From: Elusimicrobiota bacterium
GTDB lineage: Bacteria; Elusimicrobiota; Elusimicrobia; UBA1565; UBA9628
DNA: 64,000 bases
Assembly: GCA_028868375.1 (NCBI GenBank)
Contig: JAGWUP010000008.1
Location: 97,012-161,011 of the forward strand
Direction of reading: 5' to 3'
The position numbers and the translations under genes were made by a program. Positions 8,694 through 16,986 of the stretch are shown one piece after another. The notes below the pieces were generated by a model. The model was given only the letters and a program-made list of their open reading frames with translations. It ran no database searches and was not told where the DNA came from. How positions within the stretch are numbered: the stretch's first letter is position 1; the number at the start of each line of letters is the position of its first letter.

Positions 8694-9233
8694 ATGACAG
8701 ATAAACTTCTTCTCGCCTTGACGCTAGCCGCTTTCAGCGTTCCAGCCCGCGCGGGCGGCGACTTCCGGACGATAGCCGCCCCGATGCCGGTCCCCCCCTC
8801 ATTGACGCCGCTGACGGGTATCGCCATAGGAGTGCAGCAGGCTCTCGACGCGGGACAAAAGCCGGCGGACGACGCGAAGGCGCTCGGCGCGGCGCCTCAA
8901 AGGCCGGTCAGCAGCGCGCCGCAGCGAGACGCGATCGATAGGCCGCTGAGTTTCGGTCCGCGGCGCTTGCCTTCCCTCCAGTCTCCCCGGCCTCTTGGGA
9001 CGGCGGCGGAGGCGATTGCCGGCCTGGAGAGCTGGTTGGTCGGAATTCGTGGACGGCATGCGCTCGCCCTGGACGTCGCGGTGGGCATAGTGGAGCAGCA
9101 CGAAAAAGCGCAAAGCGCACGGCCGCATTTTGATCCAGATTCCATCAATTGGGACCATGCCTCGGACGAGCCTCCGTTCAGTCGTCCTCACTTCGGCCAA
9201 GGGTTCGGCCACCAGATGCCGCCCTCTTTCTAG
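8694..9233 (+). CDS. Small secreted protein of unknown function
   Basis: 179 residues. The ATG is followed by a good signal peptide (MTDKLLLALTLAAFSVPARA), and the mature part is Pro/Ala/Gln-rich and probably mostly disordered, with one possible helix (LGTAAEAIAGLESWLVGIRG..) and a His/Phe-rich end (HFGQGFGHQ). I recognise no domain. The gene is divergent from the amidotransferase operon and convergent with the ABC exporter. The signal peptide plus Ala/Pro-rich segment resembles the N-terminal parts of the proteins at 9456-14255 and 18142-20526. There is no clear Shine-Dalgarno sequence. Confidence 0.6.
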   Translation: MTDKLLLALTLAAFSVPARAGGDFRTIAAPMPVPPSLTPLTGIAIGVQQALDAGQKPADDAKALGAAPQRPVSSAPQRDAIDRPLSFGPRRLPSLQSPRPLGTAAEAIAGLESWLVGIRGRHALALDVAVGIVEQHEKAQSARPHFDPDSINWDHASDEPPFSRPHFGQGFGHQMPPSF

Positions 9234-9267
9234 GGCGCCGTCAATCTGACATAGCAGAGAGCCGGTG

Positions 9268-9354
9268 GGATCAGCGTCGCGGCTGCGCCCATGCCAGCCG
9301 ATGTCCCGGCCGTCTTTCCGTAGGCAGCCCGCCTCTTCGCCAGGCTCTGCTCCG
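9268..9354 (-). pseudogene. Decayed fragment of the class II glutamine amidotransferase gene
   Basis: Bases 9291-9354 align with 8414-8475 inside the intact amidotransferase gene with about eight mismatches over 62 positions and one two-base insertion; weaker similarity runs on to about 9268. In the intact gene this stretch encodes LEQSRAKAGCLQKDGWGVGW. In the fragment the reading frame is broken by the two-base insertion (AAGAGG against AAG). Both copies are in the same orientation, so this is a relic of a direct duplication or of a second, largely deleted paralogue. It fills most of the otherwise empty 9234-9455 interval. Confidence 0.75.
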
Positions 9355-9455
9355 GCAGCGCTGTCGAATTGGTTTGAGTAGGCTGAACGGGCCTATGAGG
9401 CTGGCGGCGGGCTGGCCGGCGATCGGTCAACTTGCAACAAGGCGGTCTTGTCTGC

Positions 9456-12400
9456 TCAGTCCGATTCGTCCAGGGACTCTTCCCACAATTCCTGATAGAG
9501 GGGGCAGGTCTCGAGCAACTGCTCCTGGGTGCCGACCGCGACGATCTGTCCATCCTCTAGAACCACGATTTGATCTGCGTCCTCAGTCGTCGTCAGGTTG
9601 TGGGCGACGACGAGCTTGGTGGGCGTGTAGCCGTCGCTGGTCTTGACCTCCCGCAAGGCTGTGACGACCCTGCGCTCGGTGTCCTTGTCGAGCGCCGCGG
9701 TGGCCTCGTCGAGAATGAGGACGGGAGCGCGGCGCAGCAGGGCGCGGACCAGCGCCACGCGCTGGCGCTGGCCGTCGGACAGCGATTGGCCCCTGCCGGT
9801 GACGCGGGTCTCCAGGCCTTCTGGGAATTTTTCCTCGTCAAAGACGAATTCGGCGCCGGCGGCCTTGATGGCTTGGCGCAGCTGCTCGTCGCTGACGTTT
9901 GTGCTGCCGTAGGTCAGGTTGTAGCGCAGCGTTTCGTTGAACAGCCAAGTTTCCTGGGAGACCTTCGCGACATCCCTGCTGAGGCTGTCAGCCGTGGCAT
10001 CGGCGATATCCATCCCGTTGATCAGCACTTTGCCGCTCTGGGGCGCGACCAAGCGGTGCAAGAGCGCCAAGAGCGTGCTCTTGCCGGAGCCGGAGGGCCC
10101 GACGAAAGCCACAGTCTGTCCGGGCTCGATCGTCAAGTTGATGTTCTCCACTCCCGGGCCGCCGTGCCCATGGTGGAAGTCGACGTCCTCGAATTGGATG
10201 CGCGCGGGACCGGAAGGCAGCGGCCGCGCTCCTGGCCGATCGCTGGTCGCCTTGCCTTCCGCCAGCACCTTGCGAATGAATTCCGTCTCGCCCCTGGCCT
10301 GCTTGTACGACAACCAAGTTTGGGAAAGGCCGCTCAAGCTGCCCTTGATGTAACCCGTGTAGATCGTCATCGCGGTGACCGCGCCGACGGTCAGCAGGGG
10401 GTGGAAGACCATCTCCCAGGCGCCGACGATGAAGATCAGGTATTTAGTGAAGAAATCGCTGACGGAGCTGGTCAACGCCCAGTTGGTCGCGATGTAGCGC
10501 GCGCGCTCCTGACCGACGGCGGCCAATGCGAAGGCTTTCTGGGCGTAGCGGCCTGCTTCCTGTCTTTCGGCGCCGAAGAGCTTGATGACGCGGACTTGAT
10601 CGAGGAGCAGGTTGCCCAACTTCCCGACGTCCTGCCGCGCCTTCGAGTAAGTGCTTGAGCTTTTCTCGACCTTCGAGCCGAAGTAGCCGTTGGCCAGGCC
10701 CAACAGGGGAATCAAGGCCAGCACGAGGGCCACGATCGCGGCGTTGGCGTGCAGCATGAAATAGACGCTAAATCCCAGCATGACGATCTGGGGAACAAGC
10801 GAGACGCGCTGGTCGACGTTCTTGCTGGCGAGTGTCTCGGTATCGTCGTTGAGGCGCGCTCCTAGTCCTCCCGAGGAGTGTTCGTGGTGGAAGCTCAACG
10901 GCCGGTCGTGGAATAAGCCCATCAGCGTCTTGCGGATTTGCGCGGCGACGCGCGCCGAGAACGCCGGCTGTCGTCGTTGCGTCTGCCATGACAGCAAAGC
11001 GCCCAAGGCCGTAGCCGCCGTGATCGCAGCCGAAAGGCCCAGCAGCTCTGCCGAATGGGCATGCCAGGAGGTTTTCGCCGTCAGTTCCACCGTCTTGAGG
11101 AAGAGCTCGATCCAGCGGGCCGAGGCCATCTGGAGACCCGTTACCGCAGTCAGCAGCCCGCCAAGCCCCAGCACCGTAAGCAGCGGAACGAAGGGCTCGA
11201 CCTGCCGGTCTCCCCGGATGAGATTTATGGCCGAGGCGCGGGTCTCCCCCATCGAGAGCTTGACGCGCTTAAGCCAGGCCCGCGCCCGCGCCATTCCATG
11301 GAGCGGGGCCTCGGCCTGGGGGCTGGATTCCGGGTTGGCTGCCGCTTGCTGCTCGGCGTTCGTCGCCTTCTTGGCGTGCGCCTCTCTTCGATTGGCGGCC
11401 CTGCTCGCGCGCCTGGCTTCCTTGCCGACGAGTTTTGCGTAGACTCCATCGAGGGCGAGAAGCTCTTGATGCGTGCCGCTCTCGATGACGCGCCCGGCCT
11501 TGAGCACGTAGATGCGGTCTGCGTGACGGACCGTGCTGAGGCGATGGGCGATGACGATGCGGGTTTGTCCGGCCGGCAGCGCATCGAGAGCTCGCTGGAT
11601 GCCGGCTTCCGAGGCTTGGTCAAGCGAACGGGTGGCCTCGTCTAGGACCAGGACTCGGGGATCGCGCAGCAGGGCGCGGATGATGGCGATGCGCTGGCGT
11701 TCGCCGCCGGACAACCGCTTGCCTTCCTGGGCGTCGGTGTCCAATCCCTCCGGGAAACGCTTCTTGTCCGTCTCGAAGAAGCGGGCTCCGGCCATTTTGA
11801 TTACTTGCTGCAGTTTCTCTTCCGAGACCTCCTTGTTTCCGAAGAGCATGTTCTCCCGGATCGTGCCTGGAAAGAGGCGCGTGTCCGAGGTGACGATGCC
11901 TACGCCGCCGAGTAGGCTTTGGCGCTGGGTGTCGAGGATGTCCTGGCTGCCGACTAGAATTTTCCCGCCGTCCGGCTTCCAGAGACCCAGCAGCAGATTG
12001 ACCAGGGTGCTTTTGCCGGAGCCCGTTTCGCCGACGATGCCGATCGTCTCGCCGGCGTTCGCCTGCAAGGACACGGACTGCAGGGCGGGCGCCTCTCGTC
12101 CGGGATAGGAGAAGCTGACGTCTTCGAAACGGACGCTCAGCGGTCCCTCCGGCAGCGGCCTAGCCTGCGGGGAGTCTTTACTGCGCTCGTGCAGCAGCAT
12201 CTCTCGCGTGGCGGCGGTTTGGGCTTCGGCGGTCTTGTAGATCGTGTAGTAATGGGTCAGACCAAGAAAGGCGTAGAAGATAAAGTTGGCGAAACCTGCG
12301 AACTGCACGACTGTGGCCAAAGACAAGCCCGCCAAACTTCCAGCCACCAATAATCCGCCGGCGATGTAGACCCCGAACCTGGTGAAGAAGTCGGACAGGG

Positions 12401-14255
12401 AGCCCGTCAGCGTCGAATAGACGGATTGGACGCGGGCATAATCCTCGTTGAGCCGCCACAGTTCATCGGCTCCTCGGTCGTAGCGCTTCTGCTCCCAGTC
12501 CTTGGTGCCGAAGACCTTGACTGTTTCCACCTGATCCAGGCTGGCCAGGCCCTCTTCGTTCAGGTCGGATTTCTTCTCGGTGACCTGCTCTCCCATCTTC
12601 GCCAGCCGGTCGGTGTAGATGCCGGCGACGATGCCCAAAGCCGGCACGATGGCCAGCGTCAGCAGCGCCAACGGCCAACTCAGGAAGAACGTCATGCCCA
12701 AGCCGAAGGCCAGGTAGAGGGAATAGTGCAGCAGGATCAGGCGAACTTGTACATTCTTGGTGAAGAGATAGTTGGTGTCGACCAGCAAGCGGCCGCCGAG
12801 CTTGCCCGCGGTCTGCTCGCCATGGAAGTCCATGTTCCGGTCCAGCAGGCTGCTGGTCAGGGCCGCTCGGTAGGCCGCCACGCCCCACAAGGAGAGGACC
12901 TGGTCGATGACGGTATGGGTGCGCTCGACATAGACGTAGGCCCAGCAAGCGGCCGTCAACAGGGCGGAGTAGAGTGCCAGCATCGGCCAGCCGGCGACCA
13001 GGCCGACGGCGGCCGCCGCCGAGGCGGATGCCAGCAGCGGCCCAAGCAGGAAGGCCATGGCTCCGTTGAGCGTGGCGTCGGCGACCAGCAGGCGCTTGGC
13101 GACGCTCACCTGCGACGATAGGGGCTGGATGATGTGGGCCAGGGCGGCATCCCCGACTGACATTTCGTAGAAAGTTTTGAGGAGCGCCTCGGTCGCGCGG
13201 CGCGAGCGCTCCGGGACTCTGTTCCAGATCCGTCGCGCTAGGGGGGCGGCCTCGCCGGCCAGATAGCCCAGATGGGCGGTGGTTTGGGCGAGGTAGGCCT
13301 CGAACTCGCCGGCGCCGGCGCGGTGGGCGGCCTCGTGGGCTTTGATGACGGATTGAACATGCGGCGGCAGCAGTTCGAGCGCCGGAGAATCGGAATCTTG
13401 CCGGGCGATCAGCGTGAAGACCGCCGCCAGCAGGCGCCGCAGGGGCGGGGCGCGGCTGCCCTGGTCGGCGATGAGGGCCTGCCGCCATTGGGCCGCGGCC
13501 GAGCGCGCCGCTATGCCGAAATAAGCGGCGGCCGAGACGGCGAAGACGGCGCCTGCGGCCATGACCGGCCATGCGAGCAAGCCTCCCGCCAAATGGGCGA
13601 GGTAGAAAGACAAACCTGCGCCGACTGTAGCCAGATTGCCCGCCGTCGCCTGACCGATGGCGGAGGTCGCCTCCGTCGCGAGGATTGGGATGGCGGCCCG
13701 CGAACGTGTCGGAGTCGCTAGCGCGCGACGAGCTAGCGGCGGCGAGACTGACCTGCCGCCGTTCGCGACTTCGACCGGACCGAACGGCTCGGGCTCGACT
13801 GGCGCGGACGGCTCGGAGTCCAGGCTGCCGGGACGGCGGACAGGGTTGACGAAATCGGCCGCCGCCTTGATCACGGCGGGTTCGGCTGCCGCTGATTCGA
13901 CGGCGCGCGTCAACGGGAGGGCCTCAGCCGCCGTCGAAGCCAGTCTGCCTAATGCTGGTCTTTCTAATGCCGGGCTAGCCGCCGTCGCCGCTTGCTGGGT
14001 CGCGGCGGCCGGCGTTTGTAGCCGCGGCGGCAGCGCCCAAGAAGAGACTTGTGGCAAGCCGCCCAGCGCTTCGAAATTCTCCGGCAGAGAGGTCGGCTCT
14101 TGCGGCAGGGACAAGACGGGGCCTAGCGCCGGCGCCGCCAGATGAAGCCCTAGCGCTACCGGATCGATCGCACGGAACCCGGCCGCGGCGGCCTGCGGGC
14201 CGAAGCTCAGCAGCAACAGACTATTGCAGAGTAGAACGGCGAGCGCGCGTTTCAT
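9456..14255 (-). CDS. Tandem ABC exporter (TMD-NBD-TMD-NBD) with signal-like leader and Ala/Pro-rich extension
   Basis: 1599 residues from the ATG at 14255; an in-frame ATG at 14345 would add 30 residues. A signal-peptide-like leader (MKRALAVLLCNSLLLLSFGP then QAAAAG) is followed by about 130 low-complexity Ala/Pro residues. Two complete exporter halves come next. NBD1 has Walker A GETGSGKST (about residue 740), LSGGERQR, VLVLDEAT and the H-loop IVIAHRLST. NBD2 has GPSGSGKST (about residue 1385), LSDGQRQR, VLILDEAT and VVAHNLTT. Each TMD has about six hydrophobic segments. Both ATP sites keep the catalytic glutamate, so both should hydrolyse. Substrate unknown: no peptidase C39 domain, accessory protein or biosynthetic cluster is nearby. 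A full transporter as one chain is unusual in bacteria. It appears monocistronic. Confidence 0.88.
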   Translation of the reverse strand: MKRALAVLLCNSLLLLSFGPQAAAAGFRAIDPVALGLHLAAPALGPVLSLPQEPTSLPENFEALGGLPQVSSWALPPRLQTPAAATQQAATAASPALERPALGRLASTAAEALPLTRAVESAAAEPAVIKAAADFVNPVRRPGSLDSEPSAPVEPEPFGPVEVANGGRSVSPPLARRALATPTRSRAAIPILATEATSAIGQATAGNLATVGAGLSFYLAHLAGGLLAWPVMAAGAVFAVSAAAYFGIAARSAAAQWRQALIADQGSRAPPLRRLLAAVFTLIARQDSDSPALELLPPHVQSVIKAHEAAHRAGAGEFEAYLAQTTAHLGYLAGEAAPLARRIWNRVPERSRRATEALLKTFYEMSVGDAALAHIIQPLSSQVSVAKRLLVADATLNGAMAFLLGPLLASASAAAAVGLVAGWPMLALYSALLTAACWAYVYVERTHTVIDQVLSLWGVAAYRAALTSSLLDRNMDFHGEQTAGKLGGRLLVDTNYLFTKNVQVRLILLHYSLYLAFGLGMTFFLSWPLALLTLAIVPALGIVAGIYTDRLAKMGEQVTEKKSDLNEEGLASLDQVETVKVFGTKDWEQKRYDRGADELWRLNEDYARVQSVYSTLTGSLSDFFTRFGVYIAGGLLVAGSLAGLSLATVVQFAGFANFIFYAFLGLTHYYTIYKTAEAQTAATREMLLHERSKDSPQARPLPEGPLSVRFEDVSFSYPGREAPALQSVSLQANAGETIGIVGETGSGKSTLVNLLLGLWKPDGGKILVGSQDILDTQRQSLLGGVGIVTSDTRLFPGTIRENMLFGNKEVSEEKLQQVIKMAGARFFETDKKRFPEGLDTDAQEGKRLSGGERQRIAIIRALLRDPRVLVLDEATRSLDQASEAGIQRALDALPAGQTRIVIAHRLSTVRHADRIYVLKAGRVIESGTHQELLALDGVYAKLVGKEARRASRAANRREAHAKKATNAEQQAAANPESSPQAEAPLHGMARARAWLKRVKLSMGETRASAINLIRGDRQVEPFVPLLTVLGLGGLLTAVTGLQMASARWIELFLKTVELTAKTSWHAHSAELLGLSAAITAATALGALLSWQTQRRQPAFSARVAAQIRKTLMGLFHDRPLSFHHEHSSGGLGARLNDDTETLASKNVDQRVSLVPQIVMLGFSVYFMLHANAAIVALVLALIPLLGLANGYFGSKVEKSSSTYSKARQDVGKLGNLLLDQVRVIKLFGAERQEAGRYAQKAFALAAVGQERARYIATNWALTSSVSDFFTKYLIFIVGAWEMVFHPLLTVGAVTAMTIYTGYIKGSLSGLSQTWLSYKQARGETEFIRKVLAEGKATSDRPGARPLPSGPARIQFEDVDFHHGHGGPGVENINLTIEPGQTVAFVGPSGSGKSTLLALLHRLVAPQSGKVLINGMDIADATADSLSRDVAKVSQETWLFNETLRYNLTYGSTNVSDEQLRQAIKAAGAEFVFDEEKFPEGLETRVTGRGQSLSDGQRQRVALVRALLRRAPVLILDEATAALDKDTERRVVTALREVKTSDGYTPTKLVVAHNLTTTEDADQIVVLEDGQIVAVGTQEQLLETCPLYQELWEESLDESD

Positions 14256-14449
14256 CCCGTTGACCCAGGTTTTAAGACTTGCTTGTCCAACGCTTGCCCA
14301 GCGCCGACGAGACAGAACGGCGATGGGGCTTTGGAGCTTACGCATAAGTATGAAATGGTAACGGCTTTGCGCCGATTCATGCTGGGCCCAATGGGAACCC
14401 CCGGCGCCGTTTTTTGGCCTAGGTCTCCGCAGGCCCTTTGCCAGCGACA

Positions 14450-14478
14450 TTGACAGCCGGCGCCGGGTCAGCCATACT
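14450..14478 (+). promoter_or_regulatory. Sigma-70-type promoter for the RDD gene, leaderless arrangement
   Basis: TTGACA, 17-base spacer, CATACT, then only five bases to the ATG at 14484. No Shine-Dalgarno sequence fits between them. Transcription would start at or beside the start codon. Confidence 0.75.
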
Positions 14479-14483
14479 GGGGC

Positions 14484-15299
14484 ATGGTGGAAGCGGCTGG
14501 AGAGGCGCCCGCGGAGATCGTCGTCCAGCCCGGCAGGTTCGACGACCGCCTGATCGCCTACGTGCTCGATGTCGCCCCCCTGGCGGCTCTTTACTGCGCC
14601 CTCGCCTATTACGGAGTTTTCGCTCGGGCGCTGCGCGCTCCGCGCCTGGCGCTGGCCTTCTTGGCGGCCTACGTGCTCTACCAGTTCGCGGGCAACCTGG
14701 CCGGCGCGACGATCGGCAAGCGCTTGATGGGCCTGCGGGTGGTCCGGCGAGACGGCCGCTCCCTGGGGGCGGCGAGGAGCCTTGCGCGCGCCCTGGGGCA
14801 CTTGGTCAGCATGCCCCTCTTCGACTTGGGCTTCCTCTTGGCGCTCGTTCATCCAGAGGGGCGGGCCCTGCACGATCTGTTGGCGGGCTCCGTGGTGGTC
14901 GAGCCGCGCGCCAAGTCCAGAGCGGAGGCCGGGGCGCTGTTTGCCGCGGCGGCGCTGACGCTCTGCGGGCTCTACGCCCTGATCCTTTATATCAACCTCT
15001 ACCGGCCCACCCCGGCGGACCGCTCGGCGGTGGCGCGCGCGCGCGCGGGGCTTGAGGTCGTCTCCCGCATCGAGGACGCCTACTTCGCCGCCCACGGCAC
15101 CTACGCCGACCGCTTAAGCGAGCTGGCCCAGGCCAGCGGCGATCCGGCCCAGTTCAAGCGGGCGATGGAGGCGCTCTTCGACGCCCGCAAGGGCTTTCGC
15201 CTGCGCGCGGGCAACCGCCGCTACCGGCTGGAGGCCTTCGCGCTGGACCGGCGGCGCACCCCGGTCGCCGTCGAGGGGCCTCCGGCCCGCGTGTTCTAA
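14484..15299 (+). CDS. RDD family membrane protein with periplasmic pilin-like C-terminal domain
   Basis: 271 residues. Residues about 18-140 form an RDD domain (FDDRLIAYVLDVAPLAALY.., the GATIGKRLMGLRVVRRDG block and HDLLAGSVVV) with three to four hydrophobic segments. A further membrane helix (about 150-172) leads to an extracytoplasmic part with the pattern VVSRIEDAYFAAHGTYADRLSEL, which looks like the globular part of type IV pilin/pseudopilin-like domains, ending in a positively charged beta-rich tail. The RDD family is linked to ion transport or membrane insertion, but its role in this fusion is unknown. The promoter lies directly before the ATG. The gene is convergent with the glycosyltransferase gene. 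Confidence 0.75.
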   Translation: MVEAAGEAPAEIVVQPGRFDDRLIAYVLDVAPLAALYCALAYYGVFARALRAPRLALAFLAAYVLYQFAGNLAGATIGKRLMGLRVVRRDGRSLGAARSLARALGHLVSMPLFDLGFLLALVHPEGRALHDLLAGSVVVEPRAKSRAEAGALFAAAALTLCGLYALILYINLYRPTPADRSAVARARAGLEVVSRIEDAYFAAHGTYADRLSELAQASGDPAQFKRAMEALFDARKGFRLRAGNRRYRLEAFALDRRRTPVAVEGPPARVF

Positions 15300-15317
15300 G
15301 CCCGCGTCAGCGGGCTT
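15298..15317. terminator. Hairpin between convergent genes
   Basis: AAGCCCGC, loop GTCA, GCGGGCTT: a perfect 8-bp stem with a 4-base loop that overlaps the stop codon of the RDD gene. It lies between two convergent genes and would serve as a bidirectional terminator. There is no long T tract, so strength is uncertain. Confidence 0.5.
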
Positions 15318-15360
15318 GCGTCTGGCCGGATAGGGATATGCGTTAGGCCATGACGGCCGG

Positions 15361-16986
15361 CTAGCGGCCGGCGCGAAACTCCACCAGCTCCCAGGCCCCG
15401 TAGCGGCGCTGGAAGGCGATGGAGCCGGGGGCGGCCAGGGCCGCGAAGCGGAGGGCCTCGCGCGCGCGCAGGACGACGAAGGTGCGCCGGCCCTTTTGGG
15501 GCAAGCGCCGCACGTCGCCGTCGTCGCCGAAACGGGCGGCGTTGCCGGGCTCCTTCTTCGCGTAGGCCAGCTCTCCGATCCAGTAGATGATCTTGTCGAC
15601 CGGGCGGCGCAAATAGAAGGAGAGGCCGTGCACGTAGATGTCGTAGGCCCAGACCGCGTCGCCGTCTTGGGCGCGCGCGGCGATGGCTTGGGCCACCGGC
15701 TTGGCGCTGAGCAGGGCTTGCCCGGAGTTGAGGGTCAACAGAAAAGCCGCGCCCAGGGCCAGGCCGCCGTAGCCGAAGGCGCAGGCCCTTTTCGCGGCGT
15801 CCCGCAGCCGGACCGCGGCCAGCAGCGTCGCCCCCAGGATCGCTACGCCCAGCGGCGCCCAGGGCAGGGCCTGTCGCGGCAGTTGGGGAACCCACGGCGC
15901 GGCCCCGGCGACGGCCAGCAACGCCAGCCCCAGCGCGGTCGACAACTTGCGGCTTAAGCGCGGCAGCTCGTCTTGAATCTGCCGCGCGGACAAGAGGGCC
16001 AAGTGCGGCAGCACCGGCAGGATGTAGGTGGCGAGCTTGGAATGGGACAGGGAGAAGAAGGCCGTGACGATGGCGGCCCACAGGGCCAGCGCCGCGTCGG
16101 CGGGCTGCGCAAGCCACTGCCGCGGCCGGCGGGCCAGGGCGGCCAGCGCCGCCGGCGCCCAGGGCAGCAGCGCCGCCGGCAGGACCAGCAGGAAGAAGTA
16201 CCAGGGGCTGTCCCGGTTGTATTTGTGAGTCAGGAAGCGCTCGAAATGCTGCTCGATAAAGAAGAGATGCAGGAAGCCGGGATGCCGGCGCTCCATGACG
16301 ATGAACCACGGCGCCGTCAGCGCGCAGAACAAGACGATTCCCAGCGGGCTGATCAGCCGGCGCAGCCCGGGCCGCCACTTTGGAAACAGCAGCCAGAGGG
16401 CGACGGCCCAGGCCCCGGGCAGCACCAGCGCGATCAGCCCCTTGGCGAGGAAGGCCGCCGCCGCGCAGGCCCAAGCGGCGGGCGCGGCCCAGCGGCAGTC
16501 CTCGGGGCGGAGCATGCAGCGCAGCATCAGCGCGGTCTGGGCGAGGAAGGCTATCGTCAGCGGGAAATCCGGCGTGATGTAATGGGACAGAAAGAAGAAG
16601 AGGCCCATGCTGCCCAGGGCCGCGGCCCCGAGGACGCCGGTCATGGGATCGTAGAGCCAGGAGCCCAGCCAGGCGGTCAGCAAGAGCCCCGCCAGCGCCA
16701 AGAGCGCCAGCGGCAGGCGGGCCTGAGCCTCGCCGACCCCGAAGATCTCGTAGGAGGCGGCGGTCAGCCAATAGCCCAACGGGGGCTTCTCGACGTAGTC
16801 CATGTAGTCGAGATGGGGCGTGGCCCAGTCGCCGGTCTGGACCATCTCGCGCGGCACCTCTGCGTAGCGCGCGTCGTCGACCTCGATCAAGGGATGGCCG
16901 AGGCTCCAGAACGGGGCCGTGGCCGCCAGCGCCAGGAGCAGCCAGGCCCACAAGGGCGCCTGCCGCCTTCCGGCCGGCGCGCTCAT
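15361..16986 (-). CDS. ArnT/PMT-like glycosyltransferase (GT39-type, phospholipid-linked donor)
   Basis: 541 residues with about 11-12 hydrophobic segments. The first periplasmic loop has the acidic motif LIEVDDARYAEVPREM expected for the GT-C catalytic Asp-Asp/Glu signature, followed by a KPPLGYWL segment and the HYITPDFPLT region, all as in ArnT and related dolichyl/undecaprenyl-phosphate-sugar transferases. It should transfer a sugar from an undecaprenyl-phosphate donor onto lipid A or another envelope acceptor on the periplasmic face. It overlaps the dehydrogenase gene by four bases (ATGA), so the two are co-translated. Donor and acceptor cannot be read from the sequence. Confidence 0.88.
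   Translation of the reverse strand: MSAPAGRRQAPLWAWLLLALAATAPFWSLGHPLIEVDDARYAEVPREMVQTGDWATPHLDYMDYVEKPPLGYWLTAASYEIFGVGEAQARLPLALLALAGLLLTAWLGSWLYDPMTGVLGAAALGSMGLFFFLSHYITPDFPLTIAFLAQTALMLRCMLRPEDCRWAAPAAWACAAAAFLAKGLIALVLPGAWAVALWLLFPKWRPGLRRLISPLGIVLFCALTAPWFIVMERRHPGFLHLFFIEQHFERFLTHKYNRDSPWYFFLLVLPAALLPWAPAALAALARRPRQWLAQPADAALALWAAIVTAFFSLSHSKLATYILPVLPHLALLSARQIQDELPRLSRKLSTALGLALLAVAGAAPWVPQLPRQALPWAPLGVAILGATLLAAVRLRDAAKRACAFGYGGLALGAAFLLTLNSGQALLSAKPVAQAIAARAQDGDAVWAYDIYVHGLSFYLRRPVDKIIYWIGELAYAKKEPGNAARFGDDGDVRRLPQKGRRTFVVLRAREALRFAALAAPGSIAFQRRYGAWELVEFRAGR

Noticed and set aside
14256..15095. Open reading frame extending the ABC exporter upstream to 15095.
   Set aside because: It reads antisense through the RDD gene and lacks a membrane or signal pattern; ATG at 14255 begins a signal-like leader, with 14345 as the only reasonable alternative.
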